This document shows positions 7,283-16,795 of a DNA stretch of 64,000 bases, piece after piece (position 1 is the first letter of the stretch; each line of letters begins with the position of its first letter). This stretch comes from Natronoglycomyces albus. GTDB taxonomy: Bacteria; Actinomycetota; Actinomycetes; Mycobacteriales; Micromonosporaceae. A model generated the notes under the pieces. It was not told the origin of the DNA and searched no databases. It saw nothing but the letters and a program-made list of their open reading frames with translations. The stretch spans positions 2,294,001 through 2,358,000 of the forward strand of contig NZ_CP070496.1 in the NCBI RefSeq assembly GCF_016925535.1, given 5' to 3'. The position numbers and the translations under genes are program-made.

Positions 7283-9610
7283 GTGGCTATCGCGATTGAT
7301 CAACGAATTGCCAATGAACTCTCCGTGGCACCCACGTCGGTGAAGGCTGCCGTTACGCTGCTCGACGAGGGTTCAACCGTGCCGTTCATCGCCCGCTACC
7401 GCAAGGAAGCCACGGGCGGACTCACCGACGAGCAGCTACGTACGCTCGAGGAGCGACTCGCCTATTTGCGTGACTTGGAAGACCGGCGCAAGACTATCCT
7501 TGAATCGGTATCTGAACAGGGGAAACTCACCGACGAGCTGGCTGCGCAGATTCAGGATGCCGACACGAAGGCTCGTCTGGAAGACCTCTACCTCCCCTAC
7601 AAGCCCAAACGTCGAACCAAGGCCCAGATCGCCAGAGAAGCGGGCTTGGAGCCACTCGCCGACGCGCTTTGGCACGACCCCACTTTGGATCCCGAACAGA
7701 CCGCCGCTGGCTATGTAAACCCCGAAGTTGACATCAACGATCTCACCTCAGCGTTGAACGGCGCCCGGGCAATCCTGACCGAACGGTTCTCCGAAGACGC
7801 CGATGTCATCGGCCAACTGCGCGAACGTATGTGGAGCCGCGGCAGGCTCGTGTCCACAGTTCGGGACGGCAAGGAAGCCGACGGTAAGAAGTTTTCTGAC
7901 TACTTCGATTTTGCCCAGGGTTTTGACAAGCTTCCCTCGCACCGCGTTCTTGCCATGTTGCGCGGAGAAAAGGAGGAAGTGCTCTCGTTGACACTCGAGC
8001 CGGGCGAAACCGAGGAAGACGTGGCCGCCTACGAGGCGATCATCGCCTCCCATTTCGGTATCCATGACCAGGGACGCGCAGCCGACAAATGGCTAGCAAA
8101 ATGTGTCTCGTGGGCCTGGAAGACTCGAATAATCGTCAAACTTGGCGTCGACGTTCGCATGCGGCTGTGGAACAAAGCTGAAGACGAGGCCGTCGCCGTC
8201 TTCGCTGGGAATCTTCGCGACCTCTTGTTGGCCGCACCTGCCGGACAGCATGTGGTAATGGGACTCGACCCGGCCTACCGCACAGGGGTCAAGGTCGCCG
8301 TGGTCGACGCGACCGGCAAAGTCGTCGACACGGCGGCGGTATTCCCACACCAGCCCCAAAATCAATGGGACAAAGCTCTGGCCACGTTGGCGACGTTGGC
8401 GCAAAAGCACGATGTCGACCTGATCGCCATTGGCAACGGCACGGCTTCCCGTGAGACCGACAAACTCGCCGCGGAACTAGTCAAGGCATTGCCAGCCGCG
8501 AAGCTAAAGAAGATCATGATTTCCGAAGCTGGCGCCTCGGTGTATTCGGCCTCGGCCTACGCCAGTCGCGAGCTGCCATCGTTGGACGTGTCGCTACGCG
8601 GCGCGGTGTCAATCGCGCGACGTTTGCAGGATCCGCTGGCTGAGCTGGTCAAAATTGACCCCAAGCATATTGGGGTAGGGCAATACCAGCATGACCTGAC
8701 CGACGCGAAGCTGACCCGTTCCTTGGACGCCGTCGTAGAAGACTGTGTCAACGCCGTCGGTGTGGACCTCAACACCGCGTCGGTGCCTTTGCTGGCGCGC
8801 GTCTCTGGGATCAGCGAGTCCATTGCGGGCAATATCGTGGCCTGGCGAGACGAAAACGGCAAATTCCCTGACCGCAAGACACTCTTGAAGGTGCCCCGCC
8901 TGGGGCCCAAGGCGTTCGAACAAGCGGCGGGGTTCCTGCGCGTACCGCAAGGCACCAACCCATTGGACACCTCTGCGGTACACCCGGAGGCGTATCCGGT
9001 GGTCGAACGGATTCTCGCGGCCACGGGAGGCGGGATCGAGACTGTCATAGGTAATTCGGCGAAGCTGCAGTCGCTCAAGCCTGCCGACTTCGCTGACGAA
9101 ACGTTCGGTGTGCCAACGGTCAGCGACATTCTCTTGGAGCTGGACAAGCCGGGACGGGATCCGCGCCCTGAGTTCACCACCGCGTCTTTCGCTGACGGGG
9201 TAGAGAAGATGAGCGACTTGAAACCGGGCATGATCTTGGAGGGCGTGGTCACCAACGTGGCCGCGTTCGGGGCGTTCGTCGATGTTGGAGTACATCAGGA
9301 CGGTTTGGTCCATATCTCGGCAATGGCCAACACCTTCATTTCCGATCCACGTCAAGTCGCTAAGCCTGGGGACGTTGTCAAAGTCAAGGTCCAGTCGGTG
9401 GAGTTGGAACGAAAGCGCATTTCACTGACTATGCGGCTGGATGAGCCGGAGCCCGATCAACGCCCGGCGGGTAAGCCGCAACAGCGGTCACGGGAGGGCC
9501 AGCCGCAGCGTCGACAGGGACGTGGGAATCCTAACGATGGTCGCCAGCGCGGTAGTTCCTCTGGCGGGGCCATGGCGGAGGCCCTGCGTAGGGCCGGTTT
9601 GACCGATTAG
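7283..9610 (+). CDS. tex: Tex-family transcription accessory / RNA-binding protein
   Basis: A 775-residue Tex homologue of normal length. Visible parts are the N-terminal helical domain (FIARYRKEATGGL near residue 36), the YqgF-like RNase H fold (VVMGLDPAYRTGVKVAVVD), helix-hairpin-helix repeats around VSGISESIAGNIVAWR, and a C-terminal S1 domain (GVVTNVAAFGAFVDVGVHQD). A basic, Gln/Arg/Gly-rich tail follows. Tex proteins bind RNA and affect transcript stability and stress survival. GTG at 7283 is chosen because AAGGAA (7273-7278) precedes it at the right distance; the open frame extends 17 codons upstream without such a site. The gene is alone on its strand beside the tRNA cluster. Confidence 0.93.
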   Translation: MAIAIDQRIANELSVAPTSVKAAVTLLDEGSTVPFIARYRKEATGGLTDEQLRTLEERLAYLRDLEDRRKTILESVSEQGKLTDELAAQIQDADTKARLEDLYLPYKPKRRTKAQIAREAGLEPLADALWHDPTLDPEQTAAGYVNPEVDINDLTSALNGARAILTERFSEDADVIGQLRERMWSRGRLVSTVRDGKEADGKKFSDYFDFAQGFDKLPSHRVLAMLRGEKEEVLSLTLEPGETEEDVAAYEAIIASHFGIHDQGRAADKWLAKCVSWAWKTRIIVKLGVDVRMRLWNKAEDEAVAVFAGNLRDLLLAAPAGQHVVMGLDPAYRTGVKVAVVDATGKVVDTAAVFPHQPQNQWDKALATLATLAQKHDVDLIAIGNGTASRETDKLAAELVKALPAAKLKKIMISEAGASVYSASAYASRELPSLDVSLRGAVSIARRLQDPLAELVKIDPKHIGVGQYQHDLTDAKLTRSLDAVVEDCVNAVGVDLNTASVPLLARVSGISESIAGNIVAWRDENGKFPDRKTLLKVPRLGPKAFEQAAGFLRVPQGTNPLDTSAVHPEAYPVVERILAATGGGIETVIGNSAKLQSLKPADFADETFGVPTVSDILLELDKPGRDPRPEFTTASFADGVEKMSDLKPGMILEGVVTNVAAFGAFVDVGVHQDGLVHISAMANTFISDPRQVAKPGDVVKVKVQSVELERKRISLTMRLDEPEPDQRPAGKPQQRSREGQPQRRQGRGNPNDGRQRGSSSGGAMAEALRRAGLTD

Positions 9611-9759
9611 CTGATCAGTTGAAGCATGTGAACAGGGGACCAGACGTGCCCTGTTCTCGAAGACTGGCCAGTGGTGCGGTCTGTGCGCCGGGTATGGCTG
9701 TGGGTGCGGGTTGCCGGGTGGGCAATGTTGACGCGGCCTCGAGCATCTACAGTGGAGAA

Positions 9760-10932
9760 ATGGTGATCCAACGGGGTTCGGACTCTGAACGGCTCTTTGA
9801 CTTCCTGGTGGGAGTGGCTGTGGCGTTCTTCGTGGTCGTACCTCTGCCGCTATTTGCCTTGAGCGCTCGTCGCCAGGCGGGCGACCTCGAGTGGCTGGCC
9901 TGGATTGTGCTGGCCATTGCTTGTCTGGCGATCTTTTTTCGACGGCGCTATCCATTGACTGTCAGCATCGTTACCGTCGTGTGCACGCTGTTGTACTACC
10001 CGCTTAGCGACCTCGATGGTTTCGTGCTTTTGACGGTGGTGGTCGCGCTCTACACGCTCGCCTCAGTTGGGCGGGTAGCTGCCTCTGCTTTTCTCAGTAC
10101 TGCGGTCTTCGCTGTCATCGTCATCAGCCAAGTGATGCGAGACTTCGTCAATGTCTCCATCATGAGTTTGCTTCTGATGGCGGGATGGTTCATTGCGGTC
10201 GTGGCCTTGGGTGGATTGGTGGGCAACTATCGCTCGTTTCGAGCGCAGTCGCAGGCCGCTATGGAGAGCGAGGCTAAACGGATGGTCTCGGAGGAGCGGT
10301 TGCGTATCGCTCGCGATTTGCATGATTCCGTGGGTCACCATGTGTCGCTGATTCGGGTGCAGGCGATGGCGGCGCTGCGTAAGGCGCGTAAAGATCCCGG
10401 GTATTCGGCTGCGGATACGTTGGAGGTCATCGGTGAGACAAGCCAGCAAGCGCTCAAGGAGTTGCGGTCGACGGTGCGAGTCATGCGGTCGGTCGACAGT
10501 GAGTCTCCATTGCAGCCACTTCCTGGCTTGGATGGGCTGGAGGAGCTTGTCGGGTCTGTCCGTGATTCGGGCCTGGCGGTGACGTTGGCGCACGAGGTGG
10601 ACCGTCAGCTTCCTCGCGCGGTGGAGGTGGCGGTGTACCGCATCGTGCAGGAGTCATTGACGAATGTGACTCGCCACGCCCGTGCCAGCGCAGCATGGGT
10701 GTCTATCGCTTTGGGTCCTTCGTCGGTGGTGGTGTTGGTGGAGGATGACGGAATCGGCGGGAGCTGTAGCCCAGGTAGCGGCTTGGCCGGTATGCGGGAG
10801 CGAGCTGAGGCTCTTGGCGGTTCGTTCGTCGCGAAGCCCATTGGACAAGGTGCCCAGTCCGTTGGGGACGTGTCCGGGCGCTCCGACCGGGGGTTCATGG
10901 TGCGGGCGATCATTCCGGTGGAGGGAACATGA
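9760..10932 (+). CDS. NarL-type sensor histidine kinase
   Basis: About 390 residues. Five or six hydrophobic segments fill residues 12-155. A dimerisation/phosphoacceptor (HisKA_3) domain follows with His188 in RIARDLHDSVGHH, then a HATPase domain with the N box YRIVQESLTNVTRHA, the G1 box VEDDGIGG, and GSGLAGMRERAEALGG. No extracellular sensor domain is present, so it probably senses the membrane itself or through partners. ATG at 9760 (or GTG at 9763) is preferred behind GTGGAG. The longer upstream frame lacks a ribosome site. Its stop overlaps the regulator's ATG (10929), so the two are co-translated. Confidence 0.92.
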   Translation: MVIQRGSDSERLFDFLVGVAVAFFVVVPLPLFALSARRQAGDLEWLAWIVLAIACLAIFFRRRYPLTVSIVTVVCTLLYYPLSDLDGFVLLTVVVALYTLASVGRVAASAFLSTAVFAVIVISQVMRDFVNVSIMSLLLMAGWFIAVVALGGLVGNYRSFRAQSQAAMESEAKRMVSEERLRIARDLHDSVGHHVSLIRVQAMAALRKARKDPGYSAADTLEVIGETSQQALKELRSTVRVMRSVDSESPLQPLPGLDGLEELVGSVRDSGLAVTLAHEVDRQLPRAVEVAVYRIVQESLTNVTRHARASAAWVSIALGPSSVVVLVEDDGIGGSCSPGSGLAGMRERAEALGGSFVAKPIGQGAQSVGDVSGRSDRGFMVRAIIPVEGT

Positions 10933-11597
10933 TCTCAATTTTGCTGGTTGACGACCAGAGGCTGGTGCGGGCGGGTTTTGCCTCGATCCTCGGCGACGAG
11001 GACGATATGGAGGTGGTGGCGCAGGCGTCCGATGGGCACCAAGCGGTCGAATTGGCGCGTCAACTTCAGCCAGATGTCGTGCTGATGGATATTCGGATGC
11101 CGCAGTTGAACGGGCTTGACGCGACCAGGGAAATCTTGGGGGGCGACCGCTGTCCGCAGACCAAGATTATCGTCTTGACGACCTTTGATATTGATGACTA
11201 TATATATGCCGCGTTGCGGGCGGGGGCCAGCGGGTTCTTGGTGAAGGACACCGACCCCGATGAGCTCGTACATGCGGTGCGGGTGGTGGCGGCCGGGGAA
11301 GCATTGATGTCTCCGTCGATCACGCGCCGTTTGATTAGCGAGTTTGTCTCCTCTACGTCACAGCGAAGGCAGCGTGACCCGGCGTTGAACGCGTTGACAG
11401 GGCGGGAGACTGAAGTGTTGACGCTTGTGGGTGCGGGTCTTTCGAACGACGAGATTGCCGGAGAATTGTTCGTCTCACCCGCGACTGCGAAGACGCACGT
11501 CAGCCGGGTCTTGTCAAAGCTTCGAGCGCGAGACCGGGCCCAGCTGGTCGTTATTGCCTATGAGTCGGGACTTATCACGCCGGGCACGGGGCGCTGA
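10929..11597 (+). CDS. LuxR/NarL-type response regulator
   Basis: 222 residues. The receiver domain has acidic residues VDD near 7-9, phosphoacceptor Asp54 in LMDIRMP, and conserved Lys in LVKDTDPDEL. The C-terminal LuxR-type helix-turn-helix is LTGRETEVLTLVGAGLSNDE followed by LFVSPATAKTHVSRV. It is the partner of the kinase that overlaps it by 4 bases. The MMPL exporter gene starts 229 bases downstream and is the most likely target, in the manner of actinomycete sensor-exporter modules. That regulatory link is inferred. Confidence 0.93.
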   Translation: MISILLVDDQRLVRAGFASILGDEDDMEVVAQASDGHQAVELARQLQPDVVLMDIRMPQLNGLDATREILGGDRCPQTKIIVLTTFDIDDYIYAALRAGASGFLVKDTDPDELVHAVRVVAAGEALMSPSITRRLISEFVSSTSQRRQRDPALNALTGRETEVLTLVGAGLSNDEIAGELFVSPATAKTHVSRVLSKLRARDRAQLVVIAYESGLITPGTGR

Positions 11598-11717
11598 GGT
11601 CGATTTCTAGCCTGGGTCCAGCCGGGCGCCAATGTGGTCTGCCTCATTTGACCGGGATGCGTCCTTAATCTGGAAGCAGCCTCGTAGGCTCCGTTTGTTT
11701 GGGTGCTGAGAGGCCAC

Positions 11718-11762
11718 CTACACCCACCGGTGTATCCACACCCGAGTCACTACACCCACGGG
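11718..11762. promoter_or_regulatory. Direct-repeat operator candidate upstream of MMPL gene
   Basis: CTACACCCACCGG (11718-11730) recurs as CTACACCCACGGG (11750-11762) 32 bases later, about three helix turns apart, with a weaker related copy (CCACACCCGAG) between. The first copy also forms TACACC-CACC-GGTGTA. It lies 65 bases before the exporter ATG, so it could bind the adjacent NarL-type regulator. No footprint evidence. Confidence 0.35.
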
Positions 11763-11826
11763 CTCACTCACAATGCCAGCTACAGACTGATGCGCGGCCC
11801 CTCTCCATAGGGCGAATGTTGTTGGC

Positions 11827-14028
11827 ATGAGCAAAGAAACTGAAACCAAACCGGGAACGTCGGCCCTGAGCCGATTGTCGAGTTGGACCAACCGTCGGCC
11901 ACTGCTCGCTCTGCTGATGTGGGCGTTGATCTTGGTCGGGACCGTCGGCGCTATGGGAGCCATCGGCGGAGACTTTTACGACGAGCACACCCTGCCTGGG
12001 AGCGAGTCCCAGGAGTTGGCAGACCTATTGGAGGAGGTCGCCCCGGAGGCGACCGATGGAACCATCCAAGTCGTCTTTGGCGCCGCTGCTGGCGTCACCA
12101 GCCCGCAGGTCGAAGCACAGGTCGAAGGCGTCCTCGCTGAATTGTCAGGCATGGACGGCGTCGCGAGAGTAGACGATCCATACACCTTTCACGGGAGCAT
12201 TTCAGACGACGAGACGATCGGGTACACGACGCTCACTCTCGATAAGCCCCCGCTCGATATCGACAAGGATGAAGTACGCGCCCTGGTTGACGTCGTTGAG
12301 GACGCGACCAACGAAGAGGTCGCGTTCGCGATGGGTGGGGAACCTATTGCCAATTCACTCGAAGCCGCCGGAGGGGAAGCCGAGGGCTTCGGAATGCTCG
12401 CCGCCCTCATCATCTTGGTGTTCATGTTCGGCTCGTTGCTGGCCGCGTCGGTTCCACTGATCACTGCCATTTTTGCCGTCGGTACGGCGTTGGCTGTGAT
12501 GACACTTCTGTCGCACGTGTTCACCTTCCCCACATATTTGGTACCGATGATGATGTTGGTCGGACTTGGGGTCGGTATTGACTACGCCCTCTTGATTTTT
12601 GCCCGGTACCGTTCCGAAATTCTGCGTGGCCGCGCCCGGCACATCGCCGGTGACATCGCCTTGAATACGGCTGGACGTTCCGTTCTCTTCGCCGGTTGTG
12701 TCGTGATCGTGGCGCTGTTGGGTCTGTATTCGCTTGGAATCAGCAGCATCCAAGCCCTGGCCCTTGGCGTGATGTTGACCGTAGCGGTAACGATGTTGGC
12801 ATCGGTTACGTTGTTGCCTTCCCTGCTGGCTCTTTTCGGCCGCAGGCTGGAACGTCGCATTCTCACTCGGCAAGCAAAGCGCCGCCAGCTGGGTAAGGCA
12901 GAGCCGGGCAAGCGTTGGGACGCATGGGCGGGAATGATTGAACGCCGCCCCTGGTCAGCCATGCTGCTGGTGGTCATCATGTTGGGGTTGTTGACGGTTC
13001 CAGTGTTCGGTATGCGATTGGGTTTTGCCGACGCTAGCGCCGATGATGAATCAATGACCACCTATCAGGCACACGACATGTTGTCCGAAGGGTTCGGTCC
13101 TGGCTACACCGGACCTCTCATAGTCGTCACCAACGGTACCGAGGCTGACGCGGCGCAGGCCGAACGCAGCATGGCGGCGCTGGATAGCACTGAAGCTGTG
13201 GCTCCCGCTTTCGAGGTCGCCAACGGCGTGTGGCTCTCAACCGTGGTGAGTGTGGACAGTCCCCATGCGGAAGCGACGGAAGATCTGGTCCGCCAGTTGC
13301 GTGAGGATGTTCTCGCGCAACTGAGCGAAGCGAACGACGCTCAGTATCTCGTCGGTGGATCTACGGCCGCGGCGATTGATTTTGCCGAAGTCATGAGCGA
13401 TAAGATGCCCTATTTCTTGGCCCTGGTCGTGGGAGTGTCCACACTGCTATTGATGATCGTCTTCCGCTCAATTTGGATCCCCGTGAAGGCCGCAGCGCTG
13501 AACTTGCTCACTATTGGTGCGGCATTGGGCATTGTGACGCTCGTGTTCCAAAACGGGTGGTTCAATACCGCAGAAGGCCCAATTGAGGCGTTCGTGCCGG
13601 TCATGATCTTCGCGATCGTCTTCGGCCTGTCGATGGACTACGAGGTATTCCTCGTATCGCGAATGCAAGAGGAGTGGAAGCGCTCCGGCAATGCGATAGC
13701 CGCCGTTCGCAAGGGTCTATCGACAACAGCTGGGGTCATCACCGCGGCTGCGGCGATCATGATGGTCGTCTTTGGCGCGTTCATCCTGTCGCCCGATCGC
13801 ATGATGCAGCAATTCGGCCTGGGGCTTGCGATAGCCATCTTCCTAGACGCCATTGTCATTCGTTGCCTGGTCATGCCGGCAATCATGCGTTTGCTCGGTC
13901 AGCGTGCCTGGTGGCTACCCACCTGGCTGGACCGCGCGTTGCCACACGTCACCATTGAGCCCGAGCCTGCGCCGCAGCAGAAGGAACCCGATCTGGTAGG
14001 TGCGACTCCGCAAAACCACCGCACCTGA
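11827..14028 (+). CDS. MMPL-family RND transporter
   Basis: A 733-residue transporter with the MMPL architecture. Helix 1 is near residues 24-45, followed by an extracytoplasmic domain to about 185 and five helices (about 188-345). Helix 7 (about 377-397) is followed by a second periplasm-side loop and another five helices (about 530-705). Proton-relay motifs GVGIDYALLIFARYR (first half) and GLSMDYEVFLVSRM (second half) are both intact. MMPL proteins export lipids, siderophores or drugs. The start ATG has no strong ribosome site. A hairpin terminator follows. It lies downstream of the kinase/regulator pair, its probable controller. Confidence 0.93.
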   Translation: MSKETETKPGTSALSRLSSWTNRRPLLALLMWALILVGTVGAMGAIGGDFYDEHTLPGSESQELADLLEEVAPEATDGTIQVVFGAAAGVTSPQVEAQVEGVLAELSGMDGVARVDDPYTFHGSISDDETIGYTTLTLDKPPLDIDKDEVRALVDVVEDATNEEVAFAMGGEPIANSLEAAGGEAEGFGMLAALIILVFMFGSLLAASVPLITAIFAVGTALAVMTLLSHVFTFPTYLVPMMMLVGLGVGIDYALLIFARYRSEILRGRARHIAGDIALNTAGRSVLFAGCVVIVALLGLYSLGISSIQALALGVMLTVAVTMLASVTLLPSLLALFGRRLERRILTRQAKRRQLGKAEPGKRWDAWAGMIERRPWSAMLLVVIMLGLLTVPVFGMRLGFADASADDESMTTYQAHDMLSEGFGPGYTGPLIVVTNGTEADAAQAERSMAALDSTEAVAPAFEVANGVWLSTVVSVDSPHAEATEDLVRQLREDVLAQLSEANDAQYLVGGSTAAAIDFAEVMSDKMPYFLALVVGVSTLLLMIVFRSIWIPVKAAALNLLTIGAALGIVTLVFQNGWFNTAEGPIEAFVPVMIFAIVFGLSMDYEVFLVSRMQEEWKRSGNAIAAVRKGLSTTAGVITAAAAIMMVVFGAFILSPDRMMQQFGLGLAIAIFLDAIVIRCLVMPAIMRLLGQRAWWLPTWLDRALPHVTIEPEPAPQQKEPDLVGATPQNHRT

Positions 14029-14044
14029 TTCGTAAAGATTTCCG

Positions 14045-14072
14045 CGTGGTCCCGGCCAAGGCCGGGGCCACG
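14045..14072 (+). terminator. Terminator after MMPL gene
   Basis: 12-bp arms (14045-14056 and 14061-14072, one G-U pair), 4-base loop, followed by TTTCTTG, 17 bases after the transporter stop. Confidence 0.75.
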
Positions 14073-14316
14073 TTTCTTGTGCATGGGTTGCCGTCTGTGA
14101 TGGCCCCGGGACGGCAAAGACGTCCTGGCCACCAACAACGGCCAGTTGGCGGCGCTAGCTAAGTGCTCGTTTCAAGCTCTGGGGAAGGGAATGGCGATGG
14201 GGTACCGTATCGTGCGGTTGCGGATCTGGGTGGTGTTTGGGACGGTTGGCACTCTGGTGACCGACCCCTTCGGGTTGATGCCGAGGCGGACGTGATCGAG
14301 GATTATCGCATCAGAC

Positions 14317-14961
14317 ATGACCACGGACAATTGGTTGGCCGATACTCGAACCTCCTACGACACCGTTGCTGTCAGCTATAACGACCAAGCGCGCGATGCC
14401 ATTGGTGGGGACCCTCACCGTCGCGCCGCTCTGGAAGTGTTCGCCGATCGTGTGAAAGCCGCTGGCGGGGGCCCAGTGGCAGACCTCGGCTGCGGCCCCG
14501 GACACGTCACCGCCCACCTGCGCCGACTCGGTGTCGACGCCTTCGGTATTGACCTTTTTCCGGGGATGATCGCCGTGGCCCGGTATGACCACCCCGACTT
14601 GCATTTCGAGGTGGGTTCGATGACCGACCTACATCTGAGCGATGCATCGGTGGCGGGTCTGCTCGCCTGGTGGCCGTTGATCCACATTCCCGACGATGAG
14701 GCACCGACTGTCTTTGCGCATTGCCGCCGGGTACTGCGTCTGGGCGGACCGTTGCAGCTGGGGTTTCACGTTGGTGACACCACACAGCTGGAAACGCAGC
14801 ATTATGGAGGCCACCCCATGACGGTCTACGTTCACCGCCGGCAGCCTGACCAGGTGGCTTCCTGGCTGTGTGGGGCTGGGTTTGAGATCGAAGTCCAGTG
14901 GCTGTGTAGCCCGGATGACCACGTTCCGCAAGCATCTCTTTTCGCGCGCCGCTCGTCCTGA
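14317..14961 (+). CDS. SAM-dependent methyltransferase, class I
   Basis: A 214-residue Methyltransf_11/25-type protein. Motif I VADLGCGPGHVTAHL is at about residues 54-68, the acidic end of strand 2 is GIDLFPGM, motif II covers VAGLLAWWPLIHIPDDE, and the post-motif is FAHCRRVLRLGGPLQLGF. The substrate is not predictable. The ATG at 14317 has only a weak upstream purine tract. Its stop directly abuts the transposase remnant, so its original downstream context was lost. A 72-codon frame just before it (14163-14381) has no supporting signal. Confidence 0.88.
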   Translation: MTTDNWLADTRTSYDTVAVSYNDQARDAIGGDPHRRAALEVFADRVKAAGGGPVADLGCGPGHVTAHLRRLGVDAFGIDLFPGMIAVARYDHPDLHFEVGSMTDLHLSDASVAGLLAWWPLIHIPDDEAPTVFAHCRRVLRLGGPLQLGFHVGDTTQLETQHYGGHPMTVYVHRRQPDQVASWLCGAGFEIEVQWLCSPDDHVPQASLFARRSS

Positions 14962-15207
14962 CCAGCTGTCTACCACGACTGGTTACACTCCAAACGGATC
15001 AAGCCGATCATTCCGCAACGAGGCTGGACGAAGACAATCGGTCTAAGCACGACCCACTGCGTTGTCGAACAGGCCATCGGCCACCTTCACCTGGTCAAAC
15101 ACCTCCCCGTACGTTGGGAACGCCGACTCAGCCTCCACCGCTGCTTCACCGAACTCGCCGCGCTTATCTGCTGCAGCCGCCTCATGCAGGCAACGTGAAA
15201 CGAGCTC
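14962..15207 (+). mobile_element. IS5-family transposase remnant (C-terminal end)
   Basis: In the frame ending TGA at 15196-15198 the translation reads SKRIKPIIPQRGW, then CVVEQAIGHLHLVKHLPVRW and ERRLSLHRCFTELAALICC. This is the usual C-terminal DDE region of IS5-type transposases (the catalytic Glu lies in VVEQ). No start or N-terminal two-thirds is present; the fragment begins right at the methyltransferase stop. The likely right end is GAGCTC at 15202-15207 followed by TAA. This is the same terminus and target duplication as the two miniature elements at 19.9 and 20.4 kb. Confidence 0.75.
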
Positions 15208-15296
15208 TAAGGTCGGCAATGGAATACGTTACTGCGTACCCGCACCTAACCAGCACGTCGATATCGGAGCCTCCACGGAACTAACCTCAGGGCGCT

Positions 15297-15821
15297 CTAA
15301 GCCCTCGTGTAACGGACTTCTGGCAGTTCCGTGCCATCTGGCATGGAAAACGATGCCTCTGTTTTGTCGAAGGTAAAGCCGTGCTTTTCATAGAATCGCC
15401 GAGCTCGTTCATTGTCACGAAGAACCCAAAGCCGATAGGGCAGCAACTGTATTTGGCGCAGGTAGGTCAACCCAACATCGAGCAGTTCCGCTGCTATGCC
15501 TCGTCCCCAGTACTCAGTGTGCAAGTACAGGGCATATAGTTCCCCACCTTCCCCCGGATCAAGCTGTGCCGGGTCTTCGATCGTGCGGTAGGGCCCAACG
15601 TTGGCCCAGCCCACGATCACTCCGTCCGCTGTTTCAGCGACATAATTTTCTGTGTTTGGAGCCGGGTTCTCCAGTCTATTCCGCAATCGTGGAGACGCCT
15701 CAGTCGCCAAGTTGTCTAGGAACACCTGCGGCATAATCCCTCGGTACCCGTGCTGCCAGCCTCGAACTCGAGCTAGAGCTATCCCGTCGGCATCTTCCAC
15801 AGTGGCACGGCGAATCTTCAT
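15297..15821 (-). CDS. GNAT family N-acetyltransferase
   Basis: 174 residues from ATG at 15821, which follows GGGAGAC at a suitable distance. The GNAT fold is clear: N-terminal IRRATVEDADGIALARVRGW, the acetyl-CoA loop YWGRGIAAELLDVGL (motif A, Q/R-x-x-G-x-G/A variant), and the motif B end LRDNERARRFYEKHGF. Some relatives act on antibiotics, peptides or protein N-termini; the substrate is unknown here. The open frame extends 20 codons upstream without a ribosome site. The gene faces the transposase remnant across 89 bases. Confidence 0.88.
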   Translation of the reverse strand: MKIRRATVEDADGIALARVRGWQHGYRGIMPQVFLDNLATEASPRLRNRLENPAPNTENYVAETADGVIVGWANVGPYRTIEDPAQLDPGEGGELYALYLHTEYWGRGIAAELLDVGLTYLRQIQLLPYRLWVLRDNERARRFYEKHGFTFDKTEASFSMPDGTELPEVRYTRA

Positions 15822-16357
15822 AAGCCCAGTCTCCCACGGGACGTCCAGCAATTTTCGCCCTCGTAGCGCAGCTGTACACATTGCTCCCCACGACGATGGC
15901 CCGCATGAGAGTCACGTGATGGGCCACCCTAGTTGGCTCTGAGACTAGCTGGTGTTTCCACTATGGGCACTGCCCCTATCACCGTCGCGGACAGACGGTA
16001 ACGCCGTTTCTTGATTCGGGCGGGCCCTGCCCCATGTGAGAAAAGCACAGTGGATCCGAACCCAATCCTCACTACTTGGCACGCTCCACCATGGTGATTG
16101 GCCGGTTTGCCGTTGACAGGGAGATAGCCCCAGACGTGACCTGCTGACCTGTACGCAGGGTGAGATACCTGTCGGTCAACGACAACCTCTACACATTGCA
16201 CGCTCCGAACCAGATCGCTAATGCATGCTCTCTTAGAATCTGCGTGGGAGATGGCATTCATAGAGATGCCGACTTTGGTAGCCGCAAGAAGCGTGGTGGC
16301 TGGCCGCTAACGCTGCAAGCCAGCCCCAAAGCCCTCATGTGGTGCGCCGAATTTCCT
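15822..16357. other. Intergenic stretch without a convincing gene
   Basis: Open frames here (for example minus strand 15929-16261, 110 codons) show no family motif, ribosome site or coding bias that I can support. The stretch is composition-mixed like a decayed sequence and sits near the IS5 remnant. The promoter for the GNAT gene must lie at its left end. Confidence 0.5.
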
Positions 16358-16795
16358 TCAAATGGACACAGGCTCTTCCACTTCGCTAGTTCTCTTTCGA
16401 TGAGCCCGGTCCTCGATCAACCGCTTCGCACGTTTGGCCAAGAGCATATTTACCCGCATGATGACAAGTGCGTTGATGGCATGGATTCCGAACATGACGT
16501 GGGTGACGGTGTTGTCCCCCAGGTTCGACCTGCCGATTGCCATTTGCACCATCATGAGGGCAAACACCGCCGCAGCCATACCAAGCGTTCCCCTCGAACC
16601 ACGTGCGAGCAGTGCGAGGACCAGGTTGATCAGGGAAAGCGCCACCAGAATGTGTCCCAGATTCCGATGTTCGGAGAACGAGACGAAGGGAACGTCAAAT
16701 TGGGCCGCTGCATAGCCAGCCAGGAAGAACTGGATCAGTACTCCCCAGCCAAGCGCATAGACCGACGTTGCGAAGACTCTAGGCATGAGACGCAC
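16358..16795 (-). CDS. Small four-helix membrane protein (DUF6220-like)
   Basis: 145 residues with four hydrophobic segments at about 9-30, 45-65, 72-90 and 99-118, then a basic tail with KRAKRLIEDRAHRKR. Motifs such as FFLAGYAAAQF and SEHRNLGHILVA (a His in helix 2) recall the DUF6220 family of unknown function, possibly heme- or quinone-related; that assignment is tentative. Its first codons overlap the end of the AhpD-like gene (16779-16795), so the two are transcribed together and probably work together. Confidence 0.75.
   Translation of the reverse strand: MRLMPRVFATSVYALGWGVLIQFFLAGYAAAQFDVPFVSFSEHRNLGHILVALSLINLVLALLARGSRGTLGMAAAVFALMMVQMAIGRSNLGDNTVTHVMFGIHAINALVIMRVNMLLAKRAKRLIEDRAHRKRTSEVEEPVSI

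Noticed and set aside
14163-14381. 72-codon plus-strand frame before the methyltransferase
   Set aside because: Overlaps the methyltransferase start in another frame and has no recognisable domain or start signal.
15293-15302. GCGCTCTAAGCC resembling another transposon end beside the GNAT stop codon
   Set aside because: Shares only about ten bases with the MITE flank, lacks the AAACCTGATAGG part and coincides with the GNAT stop codon.
15929-16261. 110-codon minus-strand open frame
   Set aside because: No ribosome site, family motif or coding bias; surrounding sequence looks decayed.
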